Shown here piece after piece: positions 32,521 through 41,472 of a DNA stretch of 64,000 nt (position 1 is the first letter of the stretch; each line of letters opens with the position of its first letter). Both the position numbers and the translations under genes were made by a program. The notes under the pieces were generated by a model. That model was not told the DNA's origin and did not search any database. It saw only the letters and a program-made list of their open reading frames with translations. The stretch comes from Chitinophagales bacterium (lineage in GTDB: Bacteria > Bacteroidota > Bacteroidia > Chitinophagales > Saprospiraceae), in NCBI GenBank assembly GCA_013298845.1, contig JAAFJN010000009.1:52566-116565 (forward strand). The letters run 5' to 3'.

Positions 32521-34794
32521 CTAGAAACTAACGCTCACCGTGGCCATCCAGTTCCGACCCGCCTGCGGAAAATAACCCGCCTGGTGGTAATAGTCTCCGC
32601 CTTCGCTGCGCGTATAGGTATCGTCGGGCGTGGGATCATAACCCGGCGATGCAAACCGGTACGACCATCCGTTGGAGGCGTATTGCGCGTTGAGCAGGTT
32701 ATTCACGGCCAAAATCACCTGTACCTGGCCGTTGTTTTGGCCGTATCGGATGGTGTAGTTCACGCGGCTATCGAAAAATGTAAACGCCTCGAGGCTGGTA
32801 GCGGCGTTGGAGGTATTGTCCAAATACTGCCGCCCCACGTGTTTTCCGGCCAAAGACAGCGTTAATCCTTGTTGTTGCCCGGGGGCTAAAAGGCTATACA
32901 CTACTTCTCCCCGCGCAATAATATCGGGCGAAAACGCCAGATTCGTGCGCCGGTATTCAAATACTTCCTGCGCGCCCGTTGACCAATTATCGCGGTATTC
33001 CACAAAATTTAGCGCCTTATTGCGGCTAAATGCTGCATTGGCCAGCAATTGCCAACGCGCGTGGGGGCGGGCCTGGGCTTCCAGTTCCAGCCCGGCGCGG
33101 TAACTTTCCGGCACGTTGGTACGCGTATAAGCCCCCACATCGTTGATGCGGCCGCTCAGCACTAATTGGTTGCGGTAATACATCCCAAAAGCATTCAGGC
33201 CCAGGGACCATTGCGCGCCTTTCGTTTTGATACCCGTTTCTACGTTGTACATCCGCTCGGCTTTGGGGCGGCTGTCGGGCGACGATTGGGTAAAATCGTC
33301 CCGGTTGGGTTCGCGGTGGCCAATTCCGGAGAATAAGTAGGTTTCCACGTGCCCGTTTAGGCGATAATTGAGACCGGCTTTGGGGTTAAAAAACAACAAA
33401 TTGGCGCTTTGCTCCACGTTGCGCAATTCGTTATCGTAACCCAAAAACTGGTAACCAACGCGGCGCACCTGAAGATCAACGAGGCTCGATAAACGGTCGG
33501 AATGGCGGGTTTCGGCCTGAACATACACGTTAATATCGTTTTTAACGGCGTCGTTATCGTAGTAGCGGTGGTTTTGCGGCACCGTACTAATGGCTGCCCA
33601 AATCACTTCCCCAAAGTGTTTGCCCCGGTACTGGCTGGCTGCCCCGCCGAGGGTAAATGTGCTGCGACCGGGCGTGTATTTAAGCGCCCAGGTGGTGCCG
33701 TAGAAGTGATTATCGAGCCAGCGGCGGCGAATTAAGTCCGTGCTGGTAATGGTGGTGCCGTTGACATCCAGAGCGGGTAAACCGTAGTTTTCAAAGTTTT
33801 GCCCGGCCTTGTATTGCTCAAAATAACCAAAACCACGGGTATAATGCCCGTTGAGTTGCAGCAGTAACCGGTTCGAAATGTTCCGCTTGTAGTGCACCAA
33901 ATGGTGGCGTTGGGTGTAATTATCCACTTCGTCGGGGTGGGGCTGGTCGGTGCGTTCCGTGCCGGAAACGTTGTACGTAAGGTTGGTGCCCGCGTCAAAA
34001 AACTGGGCCGGTAGCCCGTTCCACGCCTGGTAAGTGACTTCGTGCCCGCTCAACAGGTGCATTTGCAGCGATTGGCGGTCGTCCATCCAGGTGCCGGTCA
34101 GGTGCAGCGATTGGAGGTTGGCGCTGGCGCGGTCCACGTATCCGTTGGAGCGAATTTGGGAGAGGCGACCGGTAAACGACAACCGGTTATTGACCAAACC
34201 GCCGGTTCCAAAAAGAACGCTGTGGCGGCGGGTTCCGAACGAACCAAGGGTGTTGTTGATTTGGGCAAAAGGGTTGAGCGACACTTTGGAGAGGTCCACG
34301 TTGACCGTGGCACCAAACGCACCGGCGCCGTTGGTACTGGTTCCAACCCCGCGTTGCACCTGGATTTCGGCGGCCGAAGCGGCCAAATCGGGGGTGTTTA
34401 CCCAAAAAACGCCCTGCGATTCGGCATCGTTGAGGGGTACACCGTTGATCGTTACGTTCACCCGCGTGGGGTCGCTACCGCGAATGCGCAGCCCCGTGTA
34501 GCCCACGCCCGCGCCCGCGTCGGAGGTTTCCACCAACGACGGAATACCCGTGAGCAAAAACGGAATATCCTGGGCTTGTTGCATCCGCGAAATCGTTTCG
34601 GCGTTGAAATTGGTGTGCGGAACCGGGCTATTTTTGCCCGTGCGCGTGGCCTGAATCACAACGGCGTTGAGCGTTGCGCTATCCGATTGGGCGTGCAGAA
34701 ATAAAGGGGAAAACAGGGAGATTGCCGTTAAAAAAATAGTGTTTGTAAAAAATCGGACTCCTCCGAATGCATTTAATAATTGCTGGTACAGCAT
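32521..34794 (-). CDS. TonB-dependent outer-membrane receptor, predicted thiamine-type uptake
   Basis: A 757-residue receptor from ATG 34794, signal peptide ending LFLHAQ. The plug domain runs from about residue 40 (NAVVIQATRTGKNSPVPHTN, IPFLLTGIPSLVETSDAG, GLRIRGSDPTRVNVTINGVPLND, EIQVQRGVGTSTNGAGAFGA) and the rest is a 22-stranded barrel ending GRNWMATVSVSF, a proper Phe C-terminus. There is no N-terminal CarboxypepD_reg domain and no SusD partner. The TPP riboswitch in its leader points to thiamine, TPP or a precursor as cargo; the cargo call rests on that alone. Longer upstream start (34860) would overlap the leader. Confidence 0.9.
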   Translation of the reverse strand: MLYQQLLNAFGGVRFFTNTIFLTAISLFSPLFLHAQSDSATLNAVVIQATRTGKNSPVPHTNFNAETISRMQQAQDIPFLLTGIPSLVETSDAGAGVGYTGLRIRGSDPTRVNVTINGVPLNDAESQGVFWVNTPDLAASAAEIQVQRGVGTSTNGAGAFGATVNVDLSKVSLNPFAQINNTLGSFGTRRHSVLFGTGGLVNNRLSFTGRLSQIRSNGYVDRASANLQSLHLTGTWMDDRQSLQMHLLSGHEVTYQAWNGLPAQFFDAGTNLTYNVSGTERTDQPHPDEVDNYTQRHHLVHYKRNISNRLLLQLNGHYTRGFGYFEQYKAGQNFENYGLPALDVNGTTITSTDLIRRRWLDNHFYGTTWALKYTPGRSTFTLGGAASQYRGKHFGEVIWAAISTVPQNHRYYDNDAVKNDINVYVQAETRHSDRLSSLVDLQVRRVGYQFLGYDNELRNVEQSANLLFFNPKAGLNYRLNGHVETYLFSGIGHREPNRDDFTQSSPDSRPKAERMYNVETGIKTKGAQWSLGLNAFGMYYRNQLVLSGRINDVGAYTRTNVPESYRAGLELEAQARPHARWQLLANAAFSRNKALNFVEYRDNWSTGAQEVFEYRRTNLAFSPDIIARGEVVYSLLAPGQQQGLTLSLAGKHVGRQYLDNTSNAATSLEAFTFFDSRVNYTIRYGQNNGQVQVILAVNNLLNAQYASNGWSYRFASPGYDPTPDDTYTRSEGGDYYHQAGYFPQAGRNWMATVSVSF

Positions 34795-34823
34795 TGTTAA
34801 AAAAGAAAAACTAGTGAAACATC

Positions 34824-34865
34824 CACCAAAGAAGGGGCTTCTATGGTGTAGTGATGCCACTACAC
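34824..34865 (-). promoter_or_regulatory. Expression platform of the TPP riboswitch (alternative hairpins)
   Basis: Two mutually exclusive stems: GTGTAGTG/CACTACAC (34846-34853 with 34858-34865) and a CACCA..GAAG/CTTC..TGGTG hairpin (34824-34848). On the minus strand the second is followed by a T-rich run (TTTTTCTTTTTT around 34802-34813). This suits a riboswitch-controlled terminator, but pairing was done by eye. Confidence 0.5.
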
Positions 34866-34869
34866 ATCG

Positions 34870-34965
34870 TCATTCCCTCGCCGGAATTACCCGGCCAGGT
34901 TCGATGGGTATAATCTCAGAGGAAACGCCGCGTACCCAAGTACCGGCCTAACCCCACCCCAATGA
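34870..34965 (-). ncRNA. TPP (thi-box) riboswitch
   Basis: The minus strand carries the thi-box core in order: GGGGTG, then CTGAGATTATACCC (34919-34906), GAACCTG (34902-34896), a P4/P5 arm GGCCGGGTAATTCCGGC and GCGAGGGAATGA; the ends TCATT and AATGA close P1. A variable P3 arm (GGCCGGTAC...GCGGC) is present. It lies between the promoter and the TonB receptor gene, so high TPP should lower receptor expression. Confidence 0.92.
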
Positions 34966-34971
34966 GGGCGG

Positions 34972-34979
34972 CAAAGGTA
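34972..34979 (-). promoter_or_regulatory. TACCTTTG -7 box for the riboswitch-TonB transcript
   Basis: CAAAGGTA on the plus strand; 7 bp separate it from the first base of the riboswitch, fitting a transcript that begins exactly at P1. Confidence 0.7.
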
Positions 34980-35100
34980 GTGCAACTCGGTGAACATTTC
35001 ACGCGATTTTTTTTGTTGAATTTTGACAAATAAACGAGGAGGTACGTACAACTCTTTGTCCATAAGCCGCACCAAAAATGTTTCCATATATTGTATGTAT

Positions 35101-35108
35101 TATCTTTG
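35101..35108 (+). promoter_or_regulatory. TATCTTTG -7 box for the outer-membrane protein gene
   Basis: TATCTTTG, 43 bp before the ATG at 35152, directed away from the TonB receptor. Confidence 0.5.
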
Positions 35109-35151
35109 TGCCAAATACCGCCTGAACGGCGCATTTTTCAAAACCAACACC

Positions 35152-36201
35152 ATGCATTTAAAAATTATCTTTTTGACATTAATGGGGCTTTTTTGCCAAT
35201 TTTCAACGCAAATTTTTGCCCAAAACACGGCCTTGTGGGACCAACCGGTAAATGCCCTGTATCCCGCCAAAGACTTTTCGCCGGAAGCCATTCTGGAACG
35301 CGGTTACCGGGACTCAAAAATACTTTTGCGCGGGGTGTTACCCGCTTTTGGGGCCGATAAAAACCAAAAAATTGCCATTTTGGTGAATAATTCCTACTTG
35401 ACAATGGTTCAGGGAAATGGTATTTTTCCGCAAGTGGCGGGCGAGGACTTGTTTGTGAAAAAAGTGCAGTTTGCCGATATTGAACGCTTGGAATTGCGTT
35501 ATAATCCGGTGTACATGCCCAACGAGGGGGTGCGGGAAAATTTTTTGGGAACGGTGCATTTTGTGGTGCGGGTTCCGCCCGATTTTAAAAAGGCCCAACA
35601 ACCCACTTTAGATCCTGCATTAGCCGCTACTTTGTACGATATTGCTCATCCATCCCGCGAAAAACTTACGCTTATTCGTACGGATTTAGCCACCACTCGG
35701 GTTAGGACTGGCATTTATGCCGGTATTCAGACCAGTTCCAGTGGTCTGTTTTTGGGTGCTCCGTTAGAAGTTCCGATAGATGAACATTTTAGCATTCACG
35801 GTACAGCCCAGGTTAATTTGAAACGCCGTTTCCAAGAATTTTTGATAGATACAACCCTCACAGCGTACAATATTTATAATTTTTTGGCCTTAGAAATAGG
35901 TGTCGCACCTAAATATTACATCAATACCCATTATCCACGGGTGTATCTGTGGGGTGGGCCTTATGTGGAGTTGGGACGTGGCGCATGGAGAGGTCGGATT
36001 TTAAATCAATTAGTACCCGACAACGTAATTCGCGAAAAAATAGCCTACGGCGGTAATTTTGGGGCCGGAATTGCCTTTTTCCGGGGCTGGACTATTGATT
36101 TATCCGGTTCTATTGTCGCCCCGGGTCAGAACAACTTATTGCCTTTACAACGCTCGCGCGGCTTAACCATTACCATTGGTTATACGTTTGGAGAGCCGTA
36201 A
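35152..36201 (+). CDS. Predicted outer-membrane beta-barrel protein
   Basis: A 349-residue protein with signal peptide MHLKIIFLTLMGLFCQFSTQIFA. Residues ~60-190 hold a plug-like segment (KIAILVNNSYLTMVQG, FADIERLELRYNPVYM, ENFLGTVHFVVRVPPD) recalling a reduced TonB plug; from ~220 there is a short barrel of alternating strands (GIYAGIQTSSSGLFLGAPLEV, HYPRVYLWGGPYVELGRG, GLTITIGYTF) ending near Phe. The barrel is much smaller than a receptor. I do not recognise the family; transport or adhesion are both possible. It is divergent from the TonB receptor. Confidence 0.6.
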   Translation: MHLKIIFLTLMGLFCQFSTQIFAQNTALWDQPVNALYPAKDFSPEAILERGYRDSKILLRGVLPAFGADKNQKIAILVNNSYLTMVQGNGIFPQVAGEDLFVKKVQFADIERLELRYNPVYMPNEGVRENFLGTVHFVVRVPPDFKKAQQPTLDPALAATLYDIAHPSREKLTLIRTDLATTRVRTGIYAGIQTSSSGLFLGAPLEVPIDEHFSIHGTAQVNLKRRFQEFLIDTTLTAYNIYNFLALEIGVAPKYYINTHYPRVYLWGGPYVELGRGAWRGRILNQLVPDNVIREKIAYGGNFGAGIAFFRGWTIDLSGSIVAPGQNNLLPLQRSRGLTITIGYTFGEP

Positions 36202-36210
36202 TGTACAGCC

Positions 36211-36271
<61 letters not shown>

Positions 36272-36417
36272 ATAATATTTAGTTGAATATGGTTGATGCG
36301 CGTTGATTATTCTGAATTTGCTGGTAATGGGTTGACTTATATATGGTTTCTAGTGCTGGTGGTTCAATTCGGTAAGGATGTCTCCCAAGCAAATACTTCG
36401 GAGTTGTATGTTAAACA

Positions 36418-36456
36418 CTTCGGTGTTCGGTGTTCGATGTTCGGTGTTCATCATTC
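36418..36456 (-). repeat. GAACACCG minisatellite, reverse arm
   Basis: TTCGGTGTTCGGTGTTCGAT, then GTTCGGTGTTC: the reverse complement of the arm at 36211-36271, lying just after the stop of the convergent DUF1553 gene. The 146 bp between the arms hold nothing recognisable. Confidence 0.8.
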
Positions 36457-36459
36457 GTC

Positions 36460-39210
36460 TCACTCTCGCACGACCACTTCATCCAAATTGAGCAAGGTGT
36501 TGGCCACGACTGTTAGTGCCGCCACCCGGGCGTCGTGTTGGTCGCAGGCCAGGTCATTGAGCAAATCGGAGGTTTCCTGCGGTCGGGTGGTGTAATATTG
36601 CAGCGATTTTTCGAATAAATTTTTCAGGATCAAGGCTTTTTGGGGCGAAATATCGCGCCCGGTAATGGTTTTATATCCATCCCCAATCACCTGGTCCAAT
36701 TGTCCCGCCTGTGTGCTTTTGGCCATTTTCAGGGCCAAATGTTTGGCACATTCCATAAAAACGGGGTCATTCAACGTTACCAGCGCCTGCAAAGGCGTAT
36801 TGGTGCGAATCCGGCGCGAGGTGCAGACCTGTCGCCCGGCCCCGTCGAAGGTCATGGTAGAAGGGTAGGGGCTGCTTCGTTTCCAAAAGGTATACAAAGC
36901 CCGGCGGTATTGTTCGTCGCCTTTGGATAAAGTCCATTGTTCGCCGTTCCAGGGGGTGAGCCACACGCCGTCGGGTTGGTAGGGCATCACGGGTTTACCG
37001 TACATTTTGGGGTTAAACAAGCCACTGACGACCAATGCCTGATCGCGAATTTGTTCCGCCGACAACCGGATGCGTGGGCCACGGGCCAGGAGGCGGTTTT
37101 GTGGGTCGCGTTCCTGCAATTCGGGCGTAGTCACCGACGATTGTTTGTAGGTGGCCGAACACACCATCCGGCGGAGCATTTTTTTGACGCTCCATTGATC
37201 ATCATTTACAAATTGCCCCGATAACCAGTCCAGCAATTCGGGGTGGGACGGCAATGCTCCCTGAGAACCAAAATCTTCTACCGTTTCGACAATTCCAATG
37301 CCAAAAACCTGTTCCCACAACCGATTGACCATCACCCGGCTGGTGAGCGGGTGGTTTTTCATGGCGAGCCATTGGGCCAGTCCGAGGCGGTTTTTGGGCG
37401 CGTTTTCGGGCATGGCCGGGAAATGGCCGGGTGTATTGGGCTGTACTTCGTCGCCGGGTACCAACCAGTTGCCGCGTTCAAAAACGTGGGTTTTCCGCTG
37501 CATAAAATTGGGGTTTTCCATCATCACCGGCGTGGTTTCGCACTGGGTATTCATCAACGCCATAAAATTGGCTTTTTGAGCGGCCCAATCGGCTTTTCCC
37601 CGGCCGGGGAATTCCGACAAAAAAGCAAACCAGTCGTATTGCACCCCAAATTCATCCGGTTTGCCGCGCAGCGCCGGATTGGTATAGGTCATGTACAAGT
37701 CGTGTGTGCCCTCGGTGGGTCGAATGGGCACCGACAAAATATTTTTTCCTTCCACGTTGGCCTTAACGGGGATGGTAGCGATGACCGGTCCGTTGGTGCT
37801 GTCTAAATGAAGGAGTACGGCTCCGCCGGGTATCATGGTGTAAGTTTTATACACCAATTCGGTGCGTCCGGTGAGTTCAACGGCTTTTAGGCGGGCGCTG
37901 GAAGGGCTGCTAAAACCGAGGTATTTGGTATCGAGCATGGCCGAGTTGACCATACTATCGGCTTCGAGGGAATAATACACCGGCTGCCAGAGTTTGAGCA
38001 GGTTTTTAATCCGTTCGCGTTCGAGTGGATTGGCGTTTTGGGCCAACCAAGCGTCTAAATGGGCCATTTTCAGGCTGTCGTTGCCTTTGTAATGGCGCAA
38101 CAGGGGATAATCCGGGTGGGTATCGTAATCGCGGGTATTGTTCAAAAACGCCGCAAATTGGTAGTATTCTTCCTGAAAAAACGGATCGTACGGGTGGCTG
38201 TGGCATTGTACACAAGCAAAGGAAGTCCCCAAAACGGCTTCCCAGGTAGTATTGACCCGGTCGAGCACGGCTGCCGTCCGAAATTCTTCGTTATCGGTGC
38301 CGCCTTCGTCGTTGGTGGGCGTATTGCGGTGAAAAGTAGTGGCGATGTATTGGGCATCGGTGGGGTTGGTCAACAGATCACCGGCCAGTTGTTCAGTCAG
38401 AAACTGGTCGTAAGGCTTGTCGGAGTTAAAGGCATCAATGAGCCAGTCCCGGTACCGCCACGCCGTCCGGATGGCATCGCGTTCGTAACCTTTGGAGTCG
38501 GCGTACCGGGCCAGATCGAGCCAGGTAGCGGCCCATCGTTCGCCAAAATGCGGGCTGGCCAGCAGGGTATCCACGAGGCGTTCGTAAGCATCAGGGGTAT
38601 TATCGGCCAAAAAAGACTGCACCTGTGTTTCCGTGGGGGGCAGGCCGGTTAAGTCCAGACTGACGCGGCGGATTAATGTGGATTTATCGGCTTCGGGCGA
38701 GGGTTGTAATTGTTCTTTTTCCAAACGTTCCTGCACAAAAGCATCAATGGGATTATGGCCCCATTTGCCGCTGTTTCCGCTAAAAAGTGTGCCCGCGCCG
38801 GGTATTTTGACGTCGGCGAGTGGTTTATACGCCCAATGAATTTCCCAGTTAGCACCCTGATCCACCCAGCGCCGCAGGATTTGGATTTCGGCCTCGGTCA
38901 AAGGTTCTTCCTTGTAGGGCATTCGGTCGTCGGGATCGGTGCAGGTGAGGCGTCGAATCATTTCGCTGGCGTCGGCGTTACCTGGTACAATGGCGGTTTT
39001 CCCCGAGGTGGTGGGCAACAGGGCTTCTTCGCGGGTGAGCAGACTAAAGCCGCCGCTTTTTTTTACGCCGCCGTGGCAGGAAATACACTTGTTGTTGAGC
39101 AACGGTTTTACTTCGGTGGCGTAGTCCACGGTGGCGGAGTTGGCCCACCATTGCCACACGAGGTACAGTGCCGATAAGGCCGCGATGGTACCAATAATTC
39201 GAAGACGCAT
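36460..39210 (-). CDS. PSD1-type cytochrome c domain protein with DUF1549 and DUF1553
   Basis: A 916-residue protein. An N-terminal membrane anchor (GTIAALSALYLVWQWW) is followed by a c-type haem motif CISCH (42-46) in a planctomycete-type cytochrome domain, then DUF1549 (SLDLTGLPPTETQVQSFLAD, RWAATWLDLARYADSKGYERD, GDLLTNPTDAQYIATTFHRNT) with a second FACVQCHSHPYDPF motif, and DUF1553 at the C-terminus (VMVNRLWEQVFGIGIVETVEDFGSQG). In planctomycetes and Bacteroidota such proteins are usually linked to a DUF1501 protein and sulfatases; no DUF1501 gene is here. Exact role unknown. Confidence 0.88.
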   Translation of the reverse strand: MRLRIIGTIAALSALYLVWQWWANSATVDYATEVKPLLNNKCISCHGGVKKSGGFSLLTREEALLPTTSGKTAIVPGNADASEMIRRLTCTDPDDRMPYKEEPLTEAEIQILRRWVDQGANWEIHWAYKPLADVKIPGAGTLFSGNSGKWGHNPIDAFVQERLEKEQLQPSPEADKSTLIRRVSLDLTGLPPTETQVQSFLADNTPDAYERLVDTLLASPHFGERWAATWLDLARYADSKGYERDAIRTAWRYRDWLIDAFNSDKPYDQFLTEQLAGDLLTNPTDAQYIATTFHRNTPTNDEGGTDNEEFRTAAVLDRVNTTWEAVLGTSFACVQCHSHPYDPFFQEEYYQFAAFLNNTRDYDTHPDYPLLRHYKGNDSLKMAHLDAWLAQNANPLERERIKNLLKLWQPVYYSLEADSMVNSAMLDTKYLGFSSPSSARLKAVELTGRTELVYKTYTMIPGGAVLLHLDSTNGPVIATIPVKANVEGKNILSVPIRPTEGTHDLYMTYTNPALRGKPDEFGVQYDWFAFLSEFPGRGKADWAAQKANFMALMNTQCETTPVMMENPNFMQRKTHVFERGNWLVPGDEVQPNTPGHFPAMPENAPKNRLGLAQWLAMKNHPLTSRVMVNRLWEQVFGIGIVETVEDFGSQGALPSHPELLDWLSGQFVNDDQWSVKKMLRRMVCSATYKQSSVTTPELQERDPQNRLLARGPRIRLSAEQIRDQALVVSGLFNPKMYGKPVMPYQPDGVWLTPWNGEQWTLSKGDEQYRRALYTFWKRSSPYPSTMTFDGAGRQVCTSRRIRTNTPLQALVTLNDPVFMECAKHLALKMAKSTQAGQLDQVIGDGYKTITGRDISPQKALILKNLFEKSLQYYTTRPQETSDLLNDLACDQHDARVAALTVVANTLLNLDEVVVRE

Positions 39211-39243
39211 AGTCGTTGTGTGAAGTTAAAGGGTAAAGACGCT

Positions 39244-39735
39244 TTATTTACTCGTAAAAATGACCAATTCGGGGATGGTACTGGTGTTTTTTTCGTTTCC
39301 AATGGCGATCATAAATTTATCAACATTGGGCAAAAAAGGCAGTTTTTGCCACGAACCAACGGCTGAGTTAACCAAAGGTGCCACCGGAACGAACTTTCCT
39401 TGTTGCAAAACCCACAGCCAGTTGACCCGGTCGGGCGGCGGCGGCGGAACGCCTCCAATGTCAATGGCGGCTTCCTCTCGGGTTTTGTTGTAGTAAAGAT
39501 ACGTCACGGCTTTGGAATATTGACCACCGTCGGTGAGTGAAATGGCCTGAGTATCCGAATCTTTTAACAGGGTGATTTGATCGCGCAGGTGTTGTTGTGC
39601 CGTGTTGGCGGCCACTAATTGTTCTTTTAAGGTGTTTTGGTGGGCGGCTAAGGTTTTTATTTGCCAAAATTGGTACAGTACAAGACCTGTAATCAACAAA
39701 AGAAGCAGGGTAGTGGTATTCGAATATCTTTGCAC
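39244..39735 (-). CDS. Membrane-anchored protein resembling the RskA anti-sigma C-terminal domain
   Basis: A 163-residue protein: an N-terminal hydrophobic segment (TTTLLLLLITGLVLYQFW), a coiled-coil linker (AHQNTLKEQLVAANTAQQHL), and a beta domain with AVTYLYYNKTREEAAIDIGG, VPPPPPDRVNWLWVLQQGKF and IAIGNEKNTSTIPELV. The order glyP-PP-x-W-(L/V) then a terminal AIxxE segment is like the extracytoplasmic RskA/anti-sigma-K domain. There is no N-terminal sigma-binding part, and no sigma factor is adjacent. It lies 33 bp upstream of the DUF1553 gene on the same strand. Confidence 0.55.
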   Translation of the reverse strand: MQRYSNTTTLLLLLITGLVLYQFWQIKTLAAHQNTLKEQLVAANTAQQHLRDQITLLKDSDTQAISLTDGGQYSKAVTYLYYNKTREEAAIDIGGVPPPPPDRVNWLWVLQQGKFVPVAPLVNSAVGSWQKLPFLPNVDKFMIAIGNEKNTSTIPELVIFTSK

Positions 39736-39783
39736 GAGGGTAAAACAGTTTTTTTAATAAAAATGTAACTAACGGAGTTGCGA

Positions 39784-39791
39784 CAAAAATA
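39784..39791 (-). promoter_or_regulatory. TATTTTTG -7 box for the RskA-like/DUF1553 pair
   Basis: CAAAAATA on the plus strand, 49 bp upstream of the start at 39735; no -33 partner. Confidence 0.4.
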
Positions 39792-39861
39792 CAGTAATTC
39801 ATTAATTATAGCCTACCTTCGCACCCGCAAATTTTTGCTCTGACATAATAACACCACATTT

Positions 39862-41130
39862 ATGGAAGCGAATAGTCGTATTTACGTTGATTCCGAAATA
39901 GGCCGCCTTAAAAAGGTAATTGTACACCGCCCTGATGAGGGTATTGCGCGCATCACCCCCAAACGCGCCGGAGAACTGCTCTTCGATGATATTGTGCACC
40001 TGCCCAATATGCAGGAAGAACACGATATTTTTATTAAAGTCCTTAAAGCATTCGTGGGTAATGAGAACGTCCTGAATATCCGGGATTTATTAGCCGAAAG
40101 TACCCGCGATGAGGAAAGCAAATACGAGGTAATTAACAAAATCACCGATTTTGAAGAATTACCTTACTCTTTTATCCCGCGTTTGGCCGGCCTTTCGCCC
40201 GAACAATTGGCCGATACCCTGATCACCGGGTATCTGGAGCCGGAAGACCGGATTTTGTTTGATCCCATTCCCAACCTGATTTTTACCCGCGACCTCGCTG
40301 TAACGGTGAAAGAACACGTGATTATCACCAAAGCCGCTAAAGAAGCGCGTTTTCGCGAAAACTTTCTCACGCGTTTGATCTTTAGCAGCCACCCGGTTTT
40401 CCGCCGCCTCAAAGCCGACGGTAAAACGGTCAACCTCAACCGCGTGGACAAGTTTCCACCCAATAAACGCGGCGAAACGGTGAGCATCGAAGGCGGTGAT
40501 GTTATGATTTTGAACAAAGATTACCTGCTCGTGGGCGCTTCAGAACGCACCAACAACTACGCTTTTGACTGCTTAAAAAGGTATTTGTTCGATCGGGGTA
40601 TTATCAAAAATATCGTGCAGGTGAATATTCCCGCCGAACGTTCATACATGCACATTGACACGGTATTTACCCAAATTAACCATAACCATTTTGTGGCCTA
40701 TAAGCCCATTGTACTCGATGGTTTAGGTTCTTACGTGGATGTACACCGCTCCAACGGCGAAGAAGTGGAATACCCATGCCTCAAAGATTTCCTGTTGGCC
40801 GAAGTGAACCCCAAAATGGAGTTTATTTGGGCGGGTCGGGGCGAAAGTCCTTACCAGGAACGCGAACAATGGACGGATGGTTGTAACCTCGTTACCCTCA
40901 AGCCGGGCGTGGCCATTACCTATGACCGCAACCCCGTGACCGAAAAAGCATTTAAAGAGTTTGGTTACAAGGTCATCGGGGCCGAAAAACTGCTCCGGGA
41001 CATTGAAAGTGGAAAAATTACCGCCGAAAAAGTGGAAAATACCATTATCACCATTCCTTCCAACGAACTCTCCCGCGCGCGCGGCGGCAGTCACTGTATG
41101 ACCTGCCCTATTGAACGGGAAGAAATTTAA
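39862..41130 (+). CDS. arcA: Arginine deiminase
   Basis: A 422-residue guanidino-group enzyme that hydrolyses arginine to citrulline and ammonia. Family motifs in order: GRLKKVIVHRPDEG at the start, NLIFTRDLAV, SIEGGDVMIL, SYMHIDTVFT (catalytic His) and SRARGGSHCMTCPIERE at the C-terminus with nucleophile Cys412. Length is close to the usual 405-420. There are no arcB, arcC or arcD genes nearby, so an energy-yielding ADI pathway cannot be inferred. A strong terminator follows. Closely related agmatine deiminases differ at the N-terminus, so ADI is preferred. Confidence 0.93.
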   Translation: MEANSRIYVDSEIGRLKKVIVHRPDEGIARITPKRAGELLFDDIVHLPNMQEEHDIFIKVLKAFVGNENVLNIRDLLAESTRDEESKYEVINKITDFEELPYSFIPRLAGLSPEQLADTLITGYLEPEDRILFDPIPNLIFTRDLAVTVKEHVIITKAAKEARFRENFLTRLIFSSHPVFRRLKADGKTVNLNRVDKFPPNKRGETVSIEGGDVMILNKDYLLVGASERTNNYAFDCLKRYLFDRGIIKNIVQVNIPAERSYMHIDTVFTQINHNHFVAYKPIVLDGLGSYVDVHRSNGEEVEYPCLKDFLLAEVNPKMEFIWAGRGESPYQEREQWTDGCNLVTLKPGVAITYDRNPVTEKAFKEFGYKVIGAEKLLRDIESGKITAEKVENTIITIPSNELSRARGGSHCMTCPIEREEI

Positions 41131-41185
41131 AAAAACAGGTCGTTTTGTACTTTGTGCAGCGGCCTAATGGCCATTGCGCGGACCT

Positions 41186-41245
41186 AAGGCGGGGTAAAAA
41201 GTTCATCCATCGTGAAATGGTTGGCTTTTTATCCCGCCTTTTTTT
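41186..41245 (+). terminator. Terminator after arcA
   Basis: AAGGCGGGGTAAAAAG (41186-41201) pairs with CTTTTTATCCCGCCTT (41225-41240), one G.T, followed by TTTTT. The rest of the 41131-41472 gap holds nothing else I can identify. Confidence 0.85.
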
Positions 41246-41472
41246 GGCGTATTGTCGCCTAAATCAATGTTAAGGCAATATAAAAGCCATATTAACGTAT
41301 TGTTAGATAGCCACCGGGCAACAATATTAACAAGATTTGCTGTATTGGGCGTATTTTTGCGTCTGATTTTGAAAAACTCAATCGGAAAGCCGCGAATCCT
41401 TATTTTATTTCGTTTTGTCAGGGAGAAAATCCCTATAAATAAACCTTTAAACCAGGTTTTTCCGTCTCTGTT

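Noticed and set aside
34042..34704. 220-codon plus-strand open frame inside the TonB receptor
   Set aside because: Arg/Val/Gly-rich shadow of the receptor gene; no domain or start signal.
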